From Cladosporium sp. IMV 00045 (lineage: Eukaryota > Ascomycota > Dothideomycetes > Cladosporiales > Cladosporiaceae), in the NCBI GenBank assembly GCA_001931905.2, contig MSJI02000841.1, forward strand, positions 1 to 64,000: 64,000 nucleotides of DNA. The letters run 5' to 3'. The position numbers and the translations under genes were made by a program. The notes beneath the pieces were generated by a model. The model saw only the letters and a program-made list of their open reading frames with translations, was not told where the DNA came from and did no database searches. Positions 43,562-55,856 of this stretch are shown here, one piece after another. Positions within the stretch are counted from its first letter, which is position 1, and the number at the start of each line of letters is the position of its first letter.

Positions 43562-44996
43562 CTACCCGACCGAATACGTCGCTCCCAGCCTTTCCATCAA
43601 GTGATCGCGCGCCGTCATTTTTTCTCTCCTCCTCGCTCTTTCCGCTCCACTCTCACCAGCCTCGCTAACGCGCTGTCGCTCCGCTACACGCTCCGCGTGC
43701 TCTTGCACGATTTTGCTCGGAACGGGGGACAGCTGGACGTCGTCGAGCGGGTGGCAGAAGTAGGCGAGCGTGTATCTGTCTTGCGATTGCTGGTTTGGTC
43801 CCGAGGGAGGGAAAATGACCCGGTGGCGAGTCGATTTTAGGAGGTTGCTCGTCCACTGTCATCATCATCGTCATCAGAACTGGAGTATTAGGTTTTTGCG
43901 ATTCCTTCGCAAGGGGAATTGACGCGTTTGATAAAAAATGAGGGGATGGTGATGGGGGAGAAACGTACATCTTCCAACAAATCCCCTATGTTCACCAGGA
44001 TCGGCAGCGCTCTCCCCGCCTCCTCGTGCCCATCCACCTGCCCTTCCACCACCTCTGCTCCTTCGCCACCCTCACCCCCTCGAGGATCCACAGGGACGCC
44101 CGCCCACTCCCCTCCCGGCGTGAGGATCTCCAAACCCGGCTGGCCCGGCAGCTGGAAGAGGAGCGTCAGGCTGCCGAAATCGCTGTGCGCTCCAGCTCTC
44201 AAATCGCCTTCCCCGGCAGCACCGCCCTCGCCACTCTCATCCTCACCTGTCGGTTCGACGGCACCTGTCGGTTCGACGGCAGGGTAGTACAGCATTCTGA
44301 ACACTGTCCCCGAAGGTCCGGCGCGGAGGTCGTGGCGGGTTGTGAACCAGTTTGGTGGCGTTTGGAGGGCGGTCGAGAGGTGGGTTAGGAGGGTTAGGCA
44401 GAGCTTTTGGCAGTGGGTTTGGAAGGTTGTGAGGGTTTGGGCGTGGGGGAGGAGGGGACGGGGGAGCGGTTGTGAGGGGATGGTGGGGAGGAGGGAGGGT
44501 GGGGACATGTTGAAGGCTCTGTTTTCGTGAAGAGTGGGTTGTTAGTTATTGTTGCTTCTGGGTGGCGTTATGCCGTGGGGAATGGGAGGGGGTCGAACGA
44601 GGGCGGCTCTCTTTTTGTGGAGGTAGGGATTGACCCAAAAAAGATAGGAAAAAAGAAAAGAGAGAGGAAAATTAGCAAGCATACTCACTCCTTAACATCA
44701 GCCCTCCTCTGCCCCTTCGGATCAAGCTTCTCAATCCCTCTACTGAGCCAGCCGAGATTCTTGCCCGCTTCGTTGGAGCCTATGGCGACTTCCTGCTTCA
44801 CTTCGACCGGAGACGCGAAGAATTCCTTCGACAGCTCGAACATTCGCGCGATGTCTTGCGGCGGTATGCCGGTTTCGGCGTCGTTTTCGATGAACACGAA
44901 GCCATATTCGGAGGCGGCTGATAAGAGCTCTTGCGGCGCGTGAGGGTTGCTGGGGGAGATGTTTATTACGGGGATGGGGGAGGTTGATTGTGGCAT
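43562..44996 (-). CDS. 2OG-Fe(II) oxygenase, isopenicillin N synthase-like (copy 2)
   Basis: CDS complement(join(43562..43855,43969..44518,44689..44996)), 383 aa. Introns are 113 and 170 nt with the same positions and phases as copy 1. Iron ligands (AGAHSDFGSLTLLFQ and STRHRV) and DRYTLAYF are unchanged. It is 21 residues longer than copy 1: 16 extra in exon 2, mainly an acidic loop with a short internal repeat (EPTGAVEPTGED) and more Gly/Glu in the segment after VDPRGG, plus 5 extra in exon 3. Both insertions keep the frame and lie outside the catalytic core. Confidence 0.9.
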
Positions 44997-46881
44997 TTTG
45001 AGGAGTAATTTGTGGGAAAATCTGGTGTTGGTGTTAAGCGTTGGTGAAGGGGTGAGGTCGAGGTGTAGGAGCAATCGCTCTTATCAAGCGACATCAGCTT
45101 CCTCCCCGCTCGTCACTTGGAGTCCATTCTTTGAGACAACGCCAGGCGTCGCATGAGGTTGACCATGCCGTCTTCTCTTTCCAAAACCGAAACCAATGAT
45201 AGTATGATACGAAAGATCCATCGTGTTGTCATCAACTATTTCGAATCATGGCTTTAATGTCGACGAAAGACAGCCATCGAACGAACCCTAACCCTAAAGC
45301 TGGATTCAGTGTACTTGGGGTAAGGAAAGTAGAGCTGTATAGTTACTTCTTCTTTCGCATCGTTTTCGGGTGACCTGGATGATGGTCGTTTGGGATTTGC
45401 AAGGTATAATCGGAAATTATGTCGAGGTCCTCAAGATAGTAATCGGCCGTCTGAGTGTCTAGTCGTTTCAAGTCGAATTTGATCGTTACAAGCGAAATCA
45501 GAAGTTGATCGCGGTTACCAAATGTCAAAGCGACGTGATTTTGACAAAGACGTCGTGGTAAGAAGCGATGGTCGTGGCAAAGATGAGTCGATACAAGATA
45601 CCAATACTGTAAGACCTGTTCTTAGAGAGCACTGCAAGTATATGTGGCGGTGATGCCTCGTCGAGGTCCTCGACATCAGAACATGTTACATTAAACCAGA
45701 ATAGCTGGCATGAAGGGACGGTGCGTATCGTATTTTGACAGCATCTATTAAGATTTGATCCGTTTTTGAACTAAGCCGAGTCACTTGGCTTTATCGTTTC
45801 GTCCTCGTGCTACTGTCGCTACAAGCACTCAAAGCGTGACTAAATTCGCGCAGCGCCTAGAGAGCTTGGAGATATCATCGCGAACGGCTTACTGCATGTC
45901 AGTCGATTCAACACCGTCGACAAGTGCAAAAGAGCTTGCCACAAAGCTGCGATGTCCTTACATTGAAACGCCGAGATCGAATTGACATTCTCTCGAGTTC
46001 ATGTGGTAGCTCATACGTGGAGTCTGGGCTCAGCAGCATCAGCCGATGAGCCGTCAGCTTTCGTCGTCTCACAGATGCGCGTGCCTAGGGCGATAATGGC
46101 AAAGTAAAAGATCAACCGACTTCTGTGGCGGCATGACGAACACAAGAGCCCTGCAGGAACATTGCTTATCCCATCCATCAATACCAGTTTCAATGGCTTC
46201 CCTGCCGCACAGGAAGGTCGTAGAGCATGACGAATCAAAGTACCGATACCAGCTTCGACTTCGATAGAGTTTGAGACCTGCCGTTGCAGAGCGAGTGCAC
46301 GAGCGGATGGCTGCTTGAGGCTTGCAGGAAAGGCTCCCGACATCAGGCCACCTGGGCGTGAATGTAACTCTGGAATTGAAAATACCTTGGCTTGGTACCG
46401 AGAACAATCGGCCGATTCGTCCTCATTATTGGAACTTCCCGAACCGCTTGGGGAGATCACTGATATCAACCGTGTAGGAGGATTGGTCACAAGTACGGCA
46501 AAAAGCAATTGATGGCAATTCGGTCGGAAGTGTAGTCTGACTTCCCGTGCTACATAAGGCGATATAGACAGGGATCTAGGCAAGTAACTATGCTTTTGCA
46601 TGCGGACCCCTTGCTTTCTTTCTTTTGCGCATGTCATCGAATGAGACTTGGAGCTTCATGCATGTGTGTGATAACCTTGCGCGGCACAGATGGCCGTCGC
46701 CGACGACATGCATATGGTTGTTTCGCATGCCGCAAATTGCCGTGAGCTAGATGAGACTGAGCCGTGAAACATTCGGGCCGCTTGATGGTGATCACCGACT
46801 GCTACTTTCACCCCGAAATCTTGAGCCTTGTAGGCGGACAAGCCGATTCCCCGGTACTCTAGACAGCAGCATCATCCTCAA
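44997..46881. other. 1.9-kb intergenic region, oxygenase promoter (copy 2)
   Basis: Counterpart of 23009-24900. The minus-strand frame around 45343-45600 is again open but with many replacements. No confident gene. Confidence 0.4.
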
Positions 46882-48531
46882 TCAACGCGTCGAAGCCTCT
46901 TTCGCGGCAATCACCTCGGCCAGCTCGTCCGCGTATCCCTGTGGCCTCAGGTCTTGAACTTCGTGGCCTTCGCGAATGGAGAGCACGTCCAGACCGTTTC
47001 TTCTCTGCTCCTCGCGCCTGAGTGGATCAGGCATGGGCCAAACACCCTCCTTCCTATCCTCTTTCTTGACGCCCCTCTTCTCCTTGCCGACGAGAGACCT
47101 GGCCGTTGGGCAGAGCCATATCTTCGGCCAAACGCTATCGTCAAGATCGATGTATTGTTCTAACTCGCCTTCCAGCTGCTTGACCACGGATCGATTGGAA
47201 GTGATGGTCGTGGTATTCGCCGCCCACCCATAAAGGAAGACGCTCTTGTTGATGTCCGTCTGCTCCCTACTCACGTGTGCAGCTTCTGCGGGGAGGTTTT
47301 GTTGGCATCCGTCTTCGTCTTGATCGACGACCCTGATCGGTAATTGCCACACATCTGGGACCTCGTACGCGGACCATTGTTGCATTTCTTTGAGGAGTTC
47401 CTCTCTTGACTTGCTGCTGTCGTCTCCCATCAGGATTTCCGTTCGCGCTTTCTCAGAGGCTGTTCCGATCGTATCGACGATCTCGCGCATGCGTTTCGTG
47501 GCCTCTTTGGTGCAGACGAGCTTACGCCCGGCCATGGCAGGGTAAAGCAATGAGGGAAGTAGGTTCTCGTTATCCTCGATCTCGACTTGTCGCTTAAGCG
47601 CCTTGTGGAACCATGGCTCTTTCGATACTTTGGCGTGTGAAAATTCCGAAACGATGGCGAGAAGTATCGTGCAATCGATGTTCAGAGAGTCCGTGAATTC
47701 ATTGAAGGGATTGGGCACCATGGTTTCGCACGATTCCTGTACAGGTCTCGAGCCTGGAACATCTTCTCCACACAAAACCTCAACACCAGCTGCTCGACAA
47801 TCGTCCAAGACCTTGTCAATTTCATCCTGGACTCCAGGGACAAGCCTCGGAAGGGCAAGGGTAACTTTAGGATGCCTTGTCTTGATTCGCATTGCTTTGG
47901 CTGCGCTCGCAAGCTCCTTTGCCGTTTCGAGAATGGGAACATCTCGATCGTCATCGCCCTTATTGTCAGGAAGATCTTCGTCTTCATCGCTTGAAACGCC
48001 AAACTCCCAACCCTGCTTAGCTAGATCGAACAAAAGTCTGGTGTTTGTCACAAGCGAGACTTTCGTCCACGACAGCCCGCCATCAGCCACGACGTCCACG
48101 ACGGTGCTTGCTGCTTTCAGACGTCGGTGTTTACCGCGCTGTCTTCCATTCTGCACCGCTTTCTTGAGCTGCATGTTGACTTCGTCGGAACCGGCAGGGT
48201 CGTAGTACATGCGTTTCTGAAGTGCCGTAAGATTCTTCGACGCTTTGGCGTTGTTCCACACGGTGTCAAGAAACGGGAGGTTGGAAGATCGGGTGATGTG
48301 GTCGACGGGATTGCCATCTTGGTTCTGAGAGAGTCTCTCCAGCATACCCAGCTCGGATTGTACAATGCCTCGGAAACCTGCCATCTCGATCATGGCCTCC
48401 AGTCTGATGGATCGAAGATGCGTTTTGAAGGTTTCCAGCTCAGTTAGTAGATTTTGTGCTCGACTCTTCAAGTCTCCTAGGACGGAGGATATGTTTGGTG
48501 CAGCATCGCCGGGTCCTTCGTCTTGTGCCAT
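46882..48531 (-). CDS. DUF1308 (UPF0415/C7orf25-type) family protein (copy 2)
   Basis: Intronless, 549 aa, start MAQDEGPGDA at 48531, the same length as copy 1. The core segments GGLSWTKVSLVTNTRLLFDLA and NIDCTILLAIVSEFSH are identical. Replacements cluster in the N-terminus (EAPHDAGPDTSS versus EGPGDAAPNISS) and in loops such as the acidic patch. No frame-breaking change is present. It is divergent from SRP14 with 369 nt between start codons. Confidence 0.8.
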   Translation of the reverse strand: MAQDEGPGDAAPNISSVLGDLKSRAQNLLTELETFKTHLRSIRLEAMIEMAGFRGIVQSELGMLERLSQNQDGNPVDHITRSSNLPFLDTVWNNAKASKNLTALQKRMYYDPAGSDEVNMQLKKAVQNGRQRGKHRRLKAASTVVDVVADGGLSWTKVSLVTNTRLLFDLAKQGWEFGVSSDEDEDLPDNKGDDDRDVPILETAKELASAAKAMRIKTRHPKVTLALPRLVPGVQDEIDKVLDDCRAAGVEVLCGEDVPGSRPVQESCETMVPNPFNEFTDSLNIDCTILLAIVSEFSHAKVSKEPWFHKALKRQVEIEDNENLLPSLLYPAMAGRKLVCTKEATKRMREIVDTIGTASEKARTEILMGDDSSKSREELLKEMQQWSAYEVPDVWQLPIRVVDQDEDGCQQNLPAEAAHVSREQTDINKSVFLYGWAANTTTITSNRSVVKQLEGELEQYIDLDDSVWPKIWLCPTARSLVGKEKRGVKKEDRKEGVWPMPDPLRREEQRRNGLDVLSIREGHEVQDLRPQGYADELAEVIAAKEASTR

Positions 48532-48900
48532 GTTGGTGGATTTCTTATATCAGTGGCAAGCAAGTCGTTTCTGTGGTGAGACTTTCACTCGCTCATAGAA
48601 TTGCCTGCGACAGCCAGTTGCAGCAAAAAAACTTACAACAGACAGATATCGGGAGGAGCCTGCTGTGACTCAAGTATAATCCTTCCAGGCAATTTTCTCA
48701 CCGAATCGTCGAGAAAGACACAAAAGATGCAGTGATCTCATCATCAGATTTCCCTTTTGGATGATGAGTCTGGAGAATGCCAAGCGTCCCACGCGAGCAA
48801 GCAACCTCACTCGACCGAATGCGGGGAGAGCACACGCAGTGTGAGAGAACTATAGACAGACAACACCAGTCGACAGAACACCACAAGGCACATCTCCAAA
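48532..48900. promoter_or_regulatory. Divergent promoter DUF1308 / SRP14 (copy 2)
   Basis: 369 nt between outward start codons. It is closely similar to 26551-26916 with small indels. Confidence 0.6.
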
Positions 48901-49541
48901 ATGGTGTACCTCTCCACAATGGAAGAATGGCAGCGACAAGCCGCGCTGCTATTCCAGGCGCGCCCGGCCACGGTGCGTAAGTCCTCGAGCTGTTACGGCC
49001 AACTATCTACAGAATGGCTGATTGGAATTCTTGTCTCACAGGCTCGCATCACGACCAAATACCACATCCCTAACCTCGAATCGGCGAAATATGCCAACAA
49101 AAAGAGAAAACGAACCACTGCTGCGGAGGACGAGAAGGCTGGCGAGGATGCGCCCAGAGTCCCCCGAGGCACGCTTGAGGTCAAGGCCTACGATCCGGAG
49201 TCGGGCGTGACGCTGAAGTTCAAGACGGAGAAGAGCGCAGATGTCGGCAGGCTGATCGCTGGCCTTGGTAGAATGGGAAGATACATGGCTGCGTTGCCGG
49301 AGAAGGCGGAAGGTAAGGGACATTTCTTGCAGATGCTCAGTTGTGGACCCGTTCAAGAGGCAACCGCTGACCTCTACGTTTTCAAACAGCGCCTCAAGAT
49401 GCCACTATGGACGACGCGCCCACCGCGGAGGGTACAGAGGCTAAAGACGAGCCTGCCACACACGAATCAAAGCCTGCACCTCCAGCGACAGGAGGCGCGG
49501 GCGGCGGCGGCGGCAAGAAGAAGAAAAAGGGCAAGAAATGA
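48901..49541 (+). CDS. SRP14: SRP14, signal recognition particle 14-kDa subunit (copy 2)
   Basis: CDS join(48901..48972,49042..49312,49390..49541), 164 aa. Exons 1 and 2 have the same length as in copy 1, and exon 3 has one extra Gly codon in the GGGG run. The conserved core (ARITTKYHIP, VPRGTLEVKAYDPESGVTLKFKT, GRMGRYMAALPEK) is the same. Replacements sit in the basic loop (AS/AN before KKRKRT) and the tail (TQE/THE, KKRGKK/KKKGKK). Intron ends are conserved while intron interiors differ. Confidence 0.95.
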
Positions 49542-52500
49542 ATGAAACGCACTTGAATTCGTCCCTCTACGCTGAAGCAGAACTCATTGAGAGACCTCGA
49601 GGGAACGGGTTGGCGGGTTGACAGGGAGGTTGTTGACCGACTAATAAGTGACTGACTGATGACGGCAACTACGAGGGGATCTCTATCTTCAAACGACCGG
49701 CTACAACCAACAAGAACAGCAAGGCCAGACTCGAGCGAACACCTGGGACAAACAATTTCCCAGCCTAGCCGCCGATGACGGCCATGCATTGTCATCCAAT
49801 TTCACCCACAAAAAGCAAGAGCCTCGACCTCCCCCCTATGATCACGTTTTGCTTCATGCGCCGAGGAGACATCGTTACGAGATACGACCACGCAGGCTCC
49901 CCGTTTCCCCCCAACCAGACAAGCTCGCGTACATGAGTTCTCATGCAGGAAGGAAGCAGTAGTGCGATCCGCATGTGTTGTGAAGTTCCCTTGCAGGCAT
50001 GGCATGGCATGGCGTGGAGCTGGTGGCCCACCGAGACCGATGCTACTTTTCCTTTTCGTTGCGTGCAAGGGGGGGAGCGATTCTCAACGGGTGGAGCCTC
50101 GAGAAAGATAGCGAATCGAATAGGCAATTGTAGTGACAATTCTGATACAAAGAAAACTGCTCTCGAAACGCCACGAGTACTCACATGGGTATGAAGAGCC
50201 GATGAGGTTCAGCATTGCTGCAGGTTGGAAGTAAGACGAGCGACAGCAGCAGTAGTAGTGAAATGATCCCTCCCATCGTGGGAGCCGCAACTTTAACGAC
50301 CCTGACATGAGATATCTGCATGGTTCCTCTACAATTCTCGAACTATCTTACACTCCTGTTCCCCTTCCCCAGCACCCCTTTGCAATCCTTCCCAAGCAAA
50401 ACGCAAACCCTCACTGAAGTCCCACCACCCAAGCCTGTCCTGACCCTCCAACCCTCGCGCCAAACGAATAGGTAACGCCCGTCATCGCACCCTGCAGCGG
50501 GCAAAGAAGGGGGAAAGCGAAAGCCCGGCGTGCCTGTAAAGCCTAGAACTACCACTACTACTACTCGTCGCCATGCCCTGCCCTGCCCTGATCGTCGTTC
50601 GGCCCACGGGGACAGAAAGGCAAAAAGGCAGCAGTTAGTTCGGGCTCTTATTTCCGCGATTTAAACCAAATTACCTAGGTATTTGTTCAGGAATCTCAAG
50701 TGCCGAAGAATTGCGCTGCTCGCCAAATGTATGCGCCAACGCCGTTTAGACGGGCGTGGGTTTGGTGTGGACTAGGAGGTTAGACTTGCGTGTGTGTATG
50801 CATGACTACGGTTTGCTTCCGCGGTCGTGAGAGGCTGATTGATAGGTTGGGGTTTTATTTGTATGGCTTTCTTGTGCCTCGGTTTGGTTGGCGGAGGCGG
50901 TTGGACGGTCGTCGAGACCTTCTACTTGACATTGGTATACGCCATCGCTTGTGGCAGCCTGCTGAGCCGCAAGAACACCCTCGCAACGTGCGGCCATGTA
51001 TGTCCATCATCCGTTCACCCATTCCTGAAGGCTACGATGGGGATCAACAAATTCAGTCAGGCATCGGGCCTTTGCGGCGTGAGCTGGAGGTATTTTCGGG
51101 CATTCTGTGGAGCACGGCTATGGGTATGCACATAAACGATGAGGTTTGAAGAAACGACGCCACAAACAACGGGGTTGATCGAACTTGACTCACAAATGGG
51201 CTCGCGCCGTGTTGGGGGGAGAAGCCCAGGCCATACGAGGGAGTGCAGAGCTGCCGTGGGCTGCCTGTCGCCCTTCCACAGCGGACTACTGTACTCCAGC
51301 TCGTTCGTCCAAATCTTGCTTGCTAGGTGGTAAATGGGGCCCTGTGTGCGGCGTGCCTTGTCCTGCTTGACTCTGTTGTCTTGAGCTAGGCTTGTCAAGC
51401 CTCGTGGCGCGACCTTAGCCGTGCCGAGCGTGCCGGATTGGACTGTGGGGACCCATGGGATCCATCGCCAATGGATCCCATTCCCTTGATTGTTGCGTTA
51501 TTTCGATGCGCGCCGTTTATGTGGAGATAGAAGGGCTGTGGAGAACAACCGTGCTGCTAATGGGGGATATGTAGCGCGCTGCGGCTGCGTTTTGCTTTGG
51601 CGCTTGCTCGGGCCTTTAACTCAGGTTAAAGTGATTGATCGGATTGAGATGATGCTCAGTCGTATGAAAGCGAAACAACCAGAGATGCGTGTTGGGGGAC
51701 GTAGCAGAACGATCGAGGGCTGGGTGCGCCATGGGCTTGAGCCCTGACATGTCATTCGCTGGAGAAAGTGCCGTATGTACCATGGAAGACACACCTCGTG
51801 CGCATCCGCGTACAAAAGACATCAGCGACACGCGCATGTCGTCAGAACGTAGGTGATCAGTGTAGGAAGCTGTGTGATCCGCGAAGCTCAGCCACGCAGA
51901 AGAAGTGCGCATCATAGGGTAGGGTAGCTCGCTGCCGTAAGCATCCTGACGAGACGCAAAAAGCGGCGTTGCAATACAATATCGCGCGTGCTGATTTGAG
52001 ACAGATCCCGCCCGGCGTTCGCATGGCTCCTATTAACGTCAGGCTCACGTGCAGATATTCGGTGGGTCCTGATGGCCGGTCGAATTGCCCATGCTGGCGA
52101 TTTGATTGGCACGACCATGACGATTAAGGCGTTCGATCGGTTCCACTGCCTGGTGGATTCCCATGCTAAGTCGGTGTAAATACACGCGACGTGACACCAC
52201 TCTACCGCAACGCCTCTCGAAGCTGATCACCAGGACAAACGTTGCATGGTCGTTGTGGCATCCGCAGGCATGCATCGGATCTCGAAGCGGCAGATGCAGA
52301 AAGGAGTGCTTCTTGTGCGAGCGTTCTTCCTTTCTCTCTGATGAACGAGAATTAGGTGCGCAGGCCAACGGATTTTGCCAGATGAGAGCGCTAGGAATGT
52401 GGTGGCACACAAGCGAGTCCAATGATGCTCAGCGCCACTTCGCGCATTGACACCTGCTGCATAGACTCACATAATCTGGGGAAACGATCTATGCTCTTCC

Positions 52501-52657
52501 AGGCGTAGTATGGAAGGGGAGCCGCGCGATGCCGCTCGTGCTGGAGGCATGGCTAGCGGTCAAGGGACCAGATTTGGAGTGTGTATTTTAGCTGCGCGAC
52601 GAGATGGGAGGATCTCTGGTACGAGGCTCGCTTGCCACCACTGCCACCATCTGCCAA
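49542..52657. other. 3.1-kb region without a recognised gene (copy 2)
   Basis: Counterpart of 27559-30862. It includes the invariant block (51130-51306), the inverted repeat (51465-51491) and the terminal 284 bp identical to copy 1 (52374-52657). It lacks about 175 bp present in copy 1 (insertion point near 51827). Confidence 0.45.
51465..51491. repeat. Perfect 11-bp inverted repeat, 5-nt loop (copy 2)
   Basis: Same sequence as 29494-29520, unchanged between copies. Confidence 0.8.
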
Positions 52658-55600
52658 ACGACGATCTCCTGTCCCGTGGGAGATGGGCAATGCAAATCAC
52701 GGGCGCAGTGTCGGCAAGTGTCTAGGCGAACCAGTCCGTAGGGTATAGGCTGTGAACGCGGCAGGCCTGGCGTGCAAGCTTGACGTTTTCGCCAGCCGGT
52801 AGGTGGGCATAAGTGGCAGTAGAGTAGCTCTAGGGCATGACGATGTCGGAGACGATAGCTGAAGACGGGAAAGACAGGTGCGAGGTCACAAGTACAGCGG
52901 CCCTGGCCCTGCATGGGCTTGCCCTGGCGCGAGCGCCGCCGTGAGGGTCCTTTCAAGTCAAGATGCCTGCTGGTGAGATGGGCGTGAGATGGGCTCGATG
53001 GGCGCAAGAAAGACGCCAAACTCCACGGTCAGGGCGTTTCTTGGCCGTGGCGGCCGCTCCCTCGAGCCTTTGGAGCTTCTGCAGGTTAAGTACTGCAAGT
53101 TTTCCGTTGTGCCTGCACGCCAGGCGCGGCTTGCCATGCGAGCTGAGCACGTTAGGCGATCAAGCACTGCAAGGAATAGTGCAGCACAACAGACAAGCAG
53201 AATTGATGAACGCTGAGGCTGGGACAAGTGAGGATCACCATCGCACGACGATAGAAGGGAAAGATGTGCGCGCAAAGCACTGAGCCGACGGACAAGAGTC
53301 CGTACGATCTCGGGCAGCGCCAGGAATAATCGTTCGGCTACGCTACTCCAGCACTCCAGCACGGCTTGAACGGTTATGTACCTTTATGTTTTCGCAGCGG
53401 CTCTCGGTGCAACATTGACCCACTGGCCAGCGCCGCACTAGAGTAACACCGAGCAGCAGCGGCGGCGGCGGCATCGTCATCATCATCGCTCTCGCACAGC
53501 CAGGCAGAGAGGCGGCGCGCAGCACCGTACTGTACGTACATTAGCAGTTAGCCGGACAGACTCGCAGGCAGAAAGGCAGGTAGCCGGGGGACGAGTATAC
53601 AAGGACCAAGGCTCCAAGGGACCACGGTGGACGGCAAGCATCAAATTCAAACGCCGATCCACACTGCAGGGTGATCGGCTCATGTAGGCGTCCGGGCTAC
53701 GGATGCATCAGCATCGTCACCAGAGCATGCTTGCTGGCCAGACAGACCCGCTAATAATCCAGCGCAGAAGGGCTGGCGGCCTGGGCTGAGCCAGCGGTAG
53801 CGTTCAAGACAATTATCGTCATACCTTCGCAGGGCAAACGAACAGGCTTCGAGGAGAGATCGAAGATTCGACAGAGGTCGCTAGAGTCAGAATGCGCATA
53901 TGCGGAAGTGCGTGAGAGAGGGCCTCGTAGGCAGGTCTGCGAAGCTGCACGCCGACATCCTTGCCAGTGGACATCCTGCCTGCTAGGCGACATGTGGCCT
54001 AGCATTGAACCTTGAGCGAAGGGTCCTGGCACCCCGGGGCTGGGTAAAGGTTGTTTAAATGGGAAGAAGGGTGAGAGGCTCGAGAGAGGGTTGCCCTGCC
54101 TGTGCCGGGAGTGCCACTACAGTCGCTCGCAGTGCTAATTGCATACTCTTGCTGCACTGGATCGCGGTGGAATTGGCTGTGGCAGTCTCAGTAGTAGCGT
54201 ATAGCAGCGGCACTACAGCAGCACCCTGGACAAGCGTAGTCCACGCAGTCCATACAAGATGCCTGCTTTGGCTGCGTGAGCAGTCGCCAGGGCGTGCGTA
54301 GGAGATGCAGCAAAAAGGCCAGGCATCATCAAGGCATAGGGCATGGGAGGGAACGCTAGGCGCGGCACAGCACTCACTTGCTGCTTGCTGGACCGTCGAC
54401 GGTCTTCGGCCTTGACGAGATCAATGGCGACGGCGCATGCAGGCATCCTCGAGAGTATTGCACTACTCTGCCCTCGGCGTCATCCTCATGCCTGTCCTGT
54501 CTGCCATTCTGTCATGCCCTGTCCAGTCAATCCTGTCCAGTCCAGAGTCTGCCTGTCGTTATTGCCATCATATCTCCTAGCTAATAGCATGGCCTGCTGT
54601 TGGTAATAATATCGCACTCTAGACCCTTTCACTTCCACCACTTCTGCACCGCACATACACTCTATCTTACCAACAATCCACACCAACACACCAGCCTCGT
54701 CTCATTGTTGATTACTCGATGCCTTTTCTGCAGCTGCATCTCTATACCTGAAACTCAGAGCGCGACCATACTCCCGACCGCCGACGACCAGACAGCATTG
54801 CGCACCGAGCTGGCCTTGCGTGTGCCTCGGGAGCGTTTGCCCTTTTCTACGTCCCGTAGCCCGCTGCCGCCGTGGCCACCCTGTCGCTCTCCATACAACC
54901 CCAGAGCCAGCTCCCCAGATCCCGTCTTGGTTGGTGTTGTGGTGGAAGAGCTTCCCCTCTGTCTTTCTTGCAGTCGTCGTCGTCGTCGAGGACCGGAAGA
55001 AGACATAAGTCCAACAGATAGACGGCCTTGGAAGCAATCCTTCGCTCTCGCCCACAGCAGAGGCAGCCGCGCCGCGCCACTGCAACCGTTTTCGACCACC
55101 GCTGTCCCTCGTGTGCTATACGACTATCATTCGGCACCCACTGGCTGCAGGCCAAACTCAACCTGCGCTGGACCAATCCACCGCCTGGGTCGTGATCCGC
55201 GCTCAAACGTTAAATATCACTGGCTTCAACCCTAACGACTAAGCTCTCCGGGACATACCAGCTGACGACCTTGGGCCCTGCCGACCGCTGCGCCATTGCT
55301 AATCCACACGCGGCTCTCCCATCTCCCGTGATACATCGTCAACAATTTCCCGTACCACTCTTCTGCCCTACGGCCTGCCTCAACCTGTTCTGCGACACCA
55401 CATTGGCAGCATCGACCTGGAGTCCGCAGCACATATACACTACAATTCCACTTCGGCCTACGCCTCCCAACAAGCCGACCAGCCTCATACCCCGCGATTT
55501 CGGTTTAAGCCTCCTACCACCAAACCAAATACTACCGCGACACACCGACTCGACTCGTCACACACCCTGCCACAGACGGCCCCAAAAAGAGCAAGGTCCA

Positions 55601-55856
55601 GATCATTGCCGACCACGGTCTTGTCCACAGGTGCCCTGTACAGACCTGCTCGCTGTAACATTGTCGCCACTGTACACTTTAGGCGACAGATAAGGATCAT
55701 CACAATCGGCGGCATCTAGTCGATTGTTTCGCGCGTCTCCCCAAGAGTGCGATATAGCGACGGACGCAGCCATACATTGGAATATTGCAATCGCGTTCGG
55801 TCTTACATCCGCTCTGTACTTTCATTCGCCGGCGCCGGGTCGTTCGGACAGCACAA
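52658..55856. other. 3.2-kb upstream region and probable long leader of the C2H2 regulator
   Basis: Single-copy DNA between the repeat and the C2H2 gene. It has a GGC/CAT triplet stretch near 53455-53490, CTGTCC-type repetition at 54490-54560 and pyrimidine/A-rich DNA from about 54600 onward that looks like fungal leader sequence. Several short frames (up to about 210 codons, plus strand 54600-55235) have no recognisable domain and could be upstream ORFs or chance. Confidence 0.4.

Larger units (their letters stand above)
30883..52657 (+). repeat. 22-kb duplicated block, copy 2
   Basis: Second copy of 8773-30862 in the same orientation. Its first base matches 8773 and its last matches 30862. 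Unlike copy 1, it runs on into unique sequence on the right; on the left it stops at the gap in the middle of a gene. Confidence 0.97.

Noticed and set aside
8773..52657. Genuine recent tandem duplication of 22 kb
   Set aside because: Not excluded, but the N run at the exact junction, identical outer edges, diverged interior and lack of RIP-like change all fit an assembly join of two haplotypes better.
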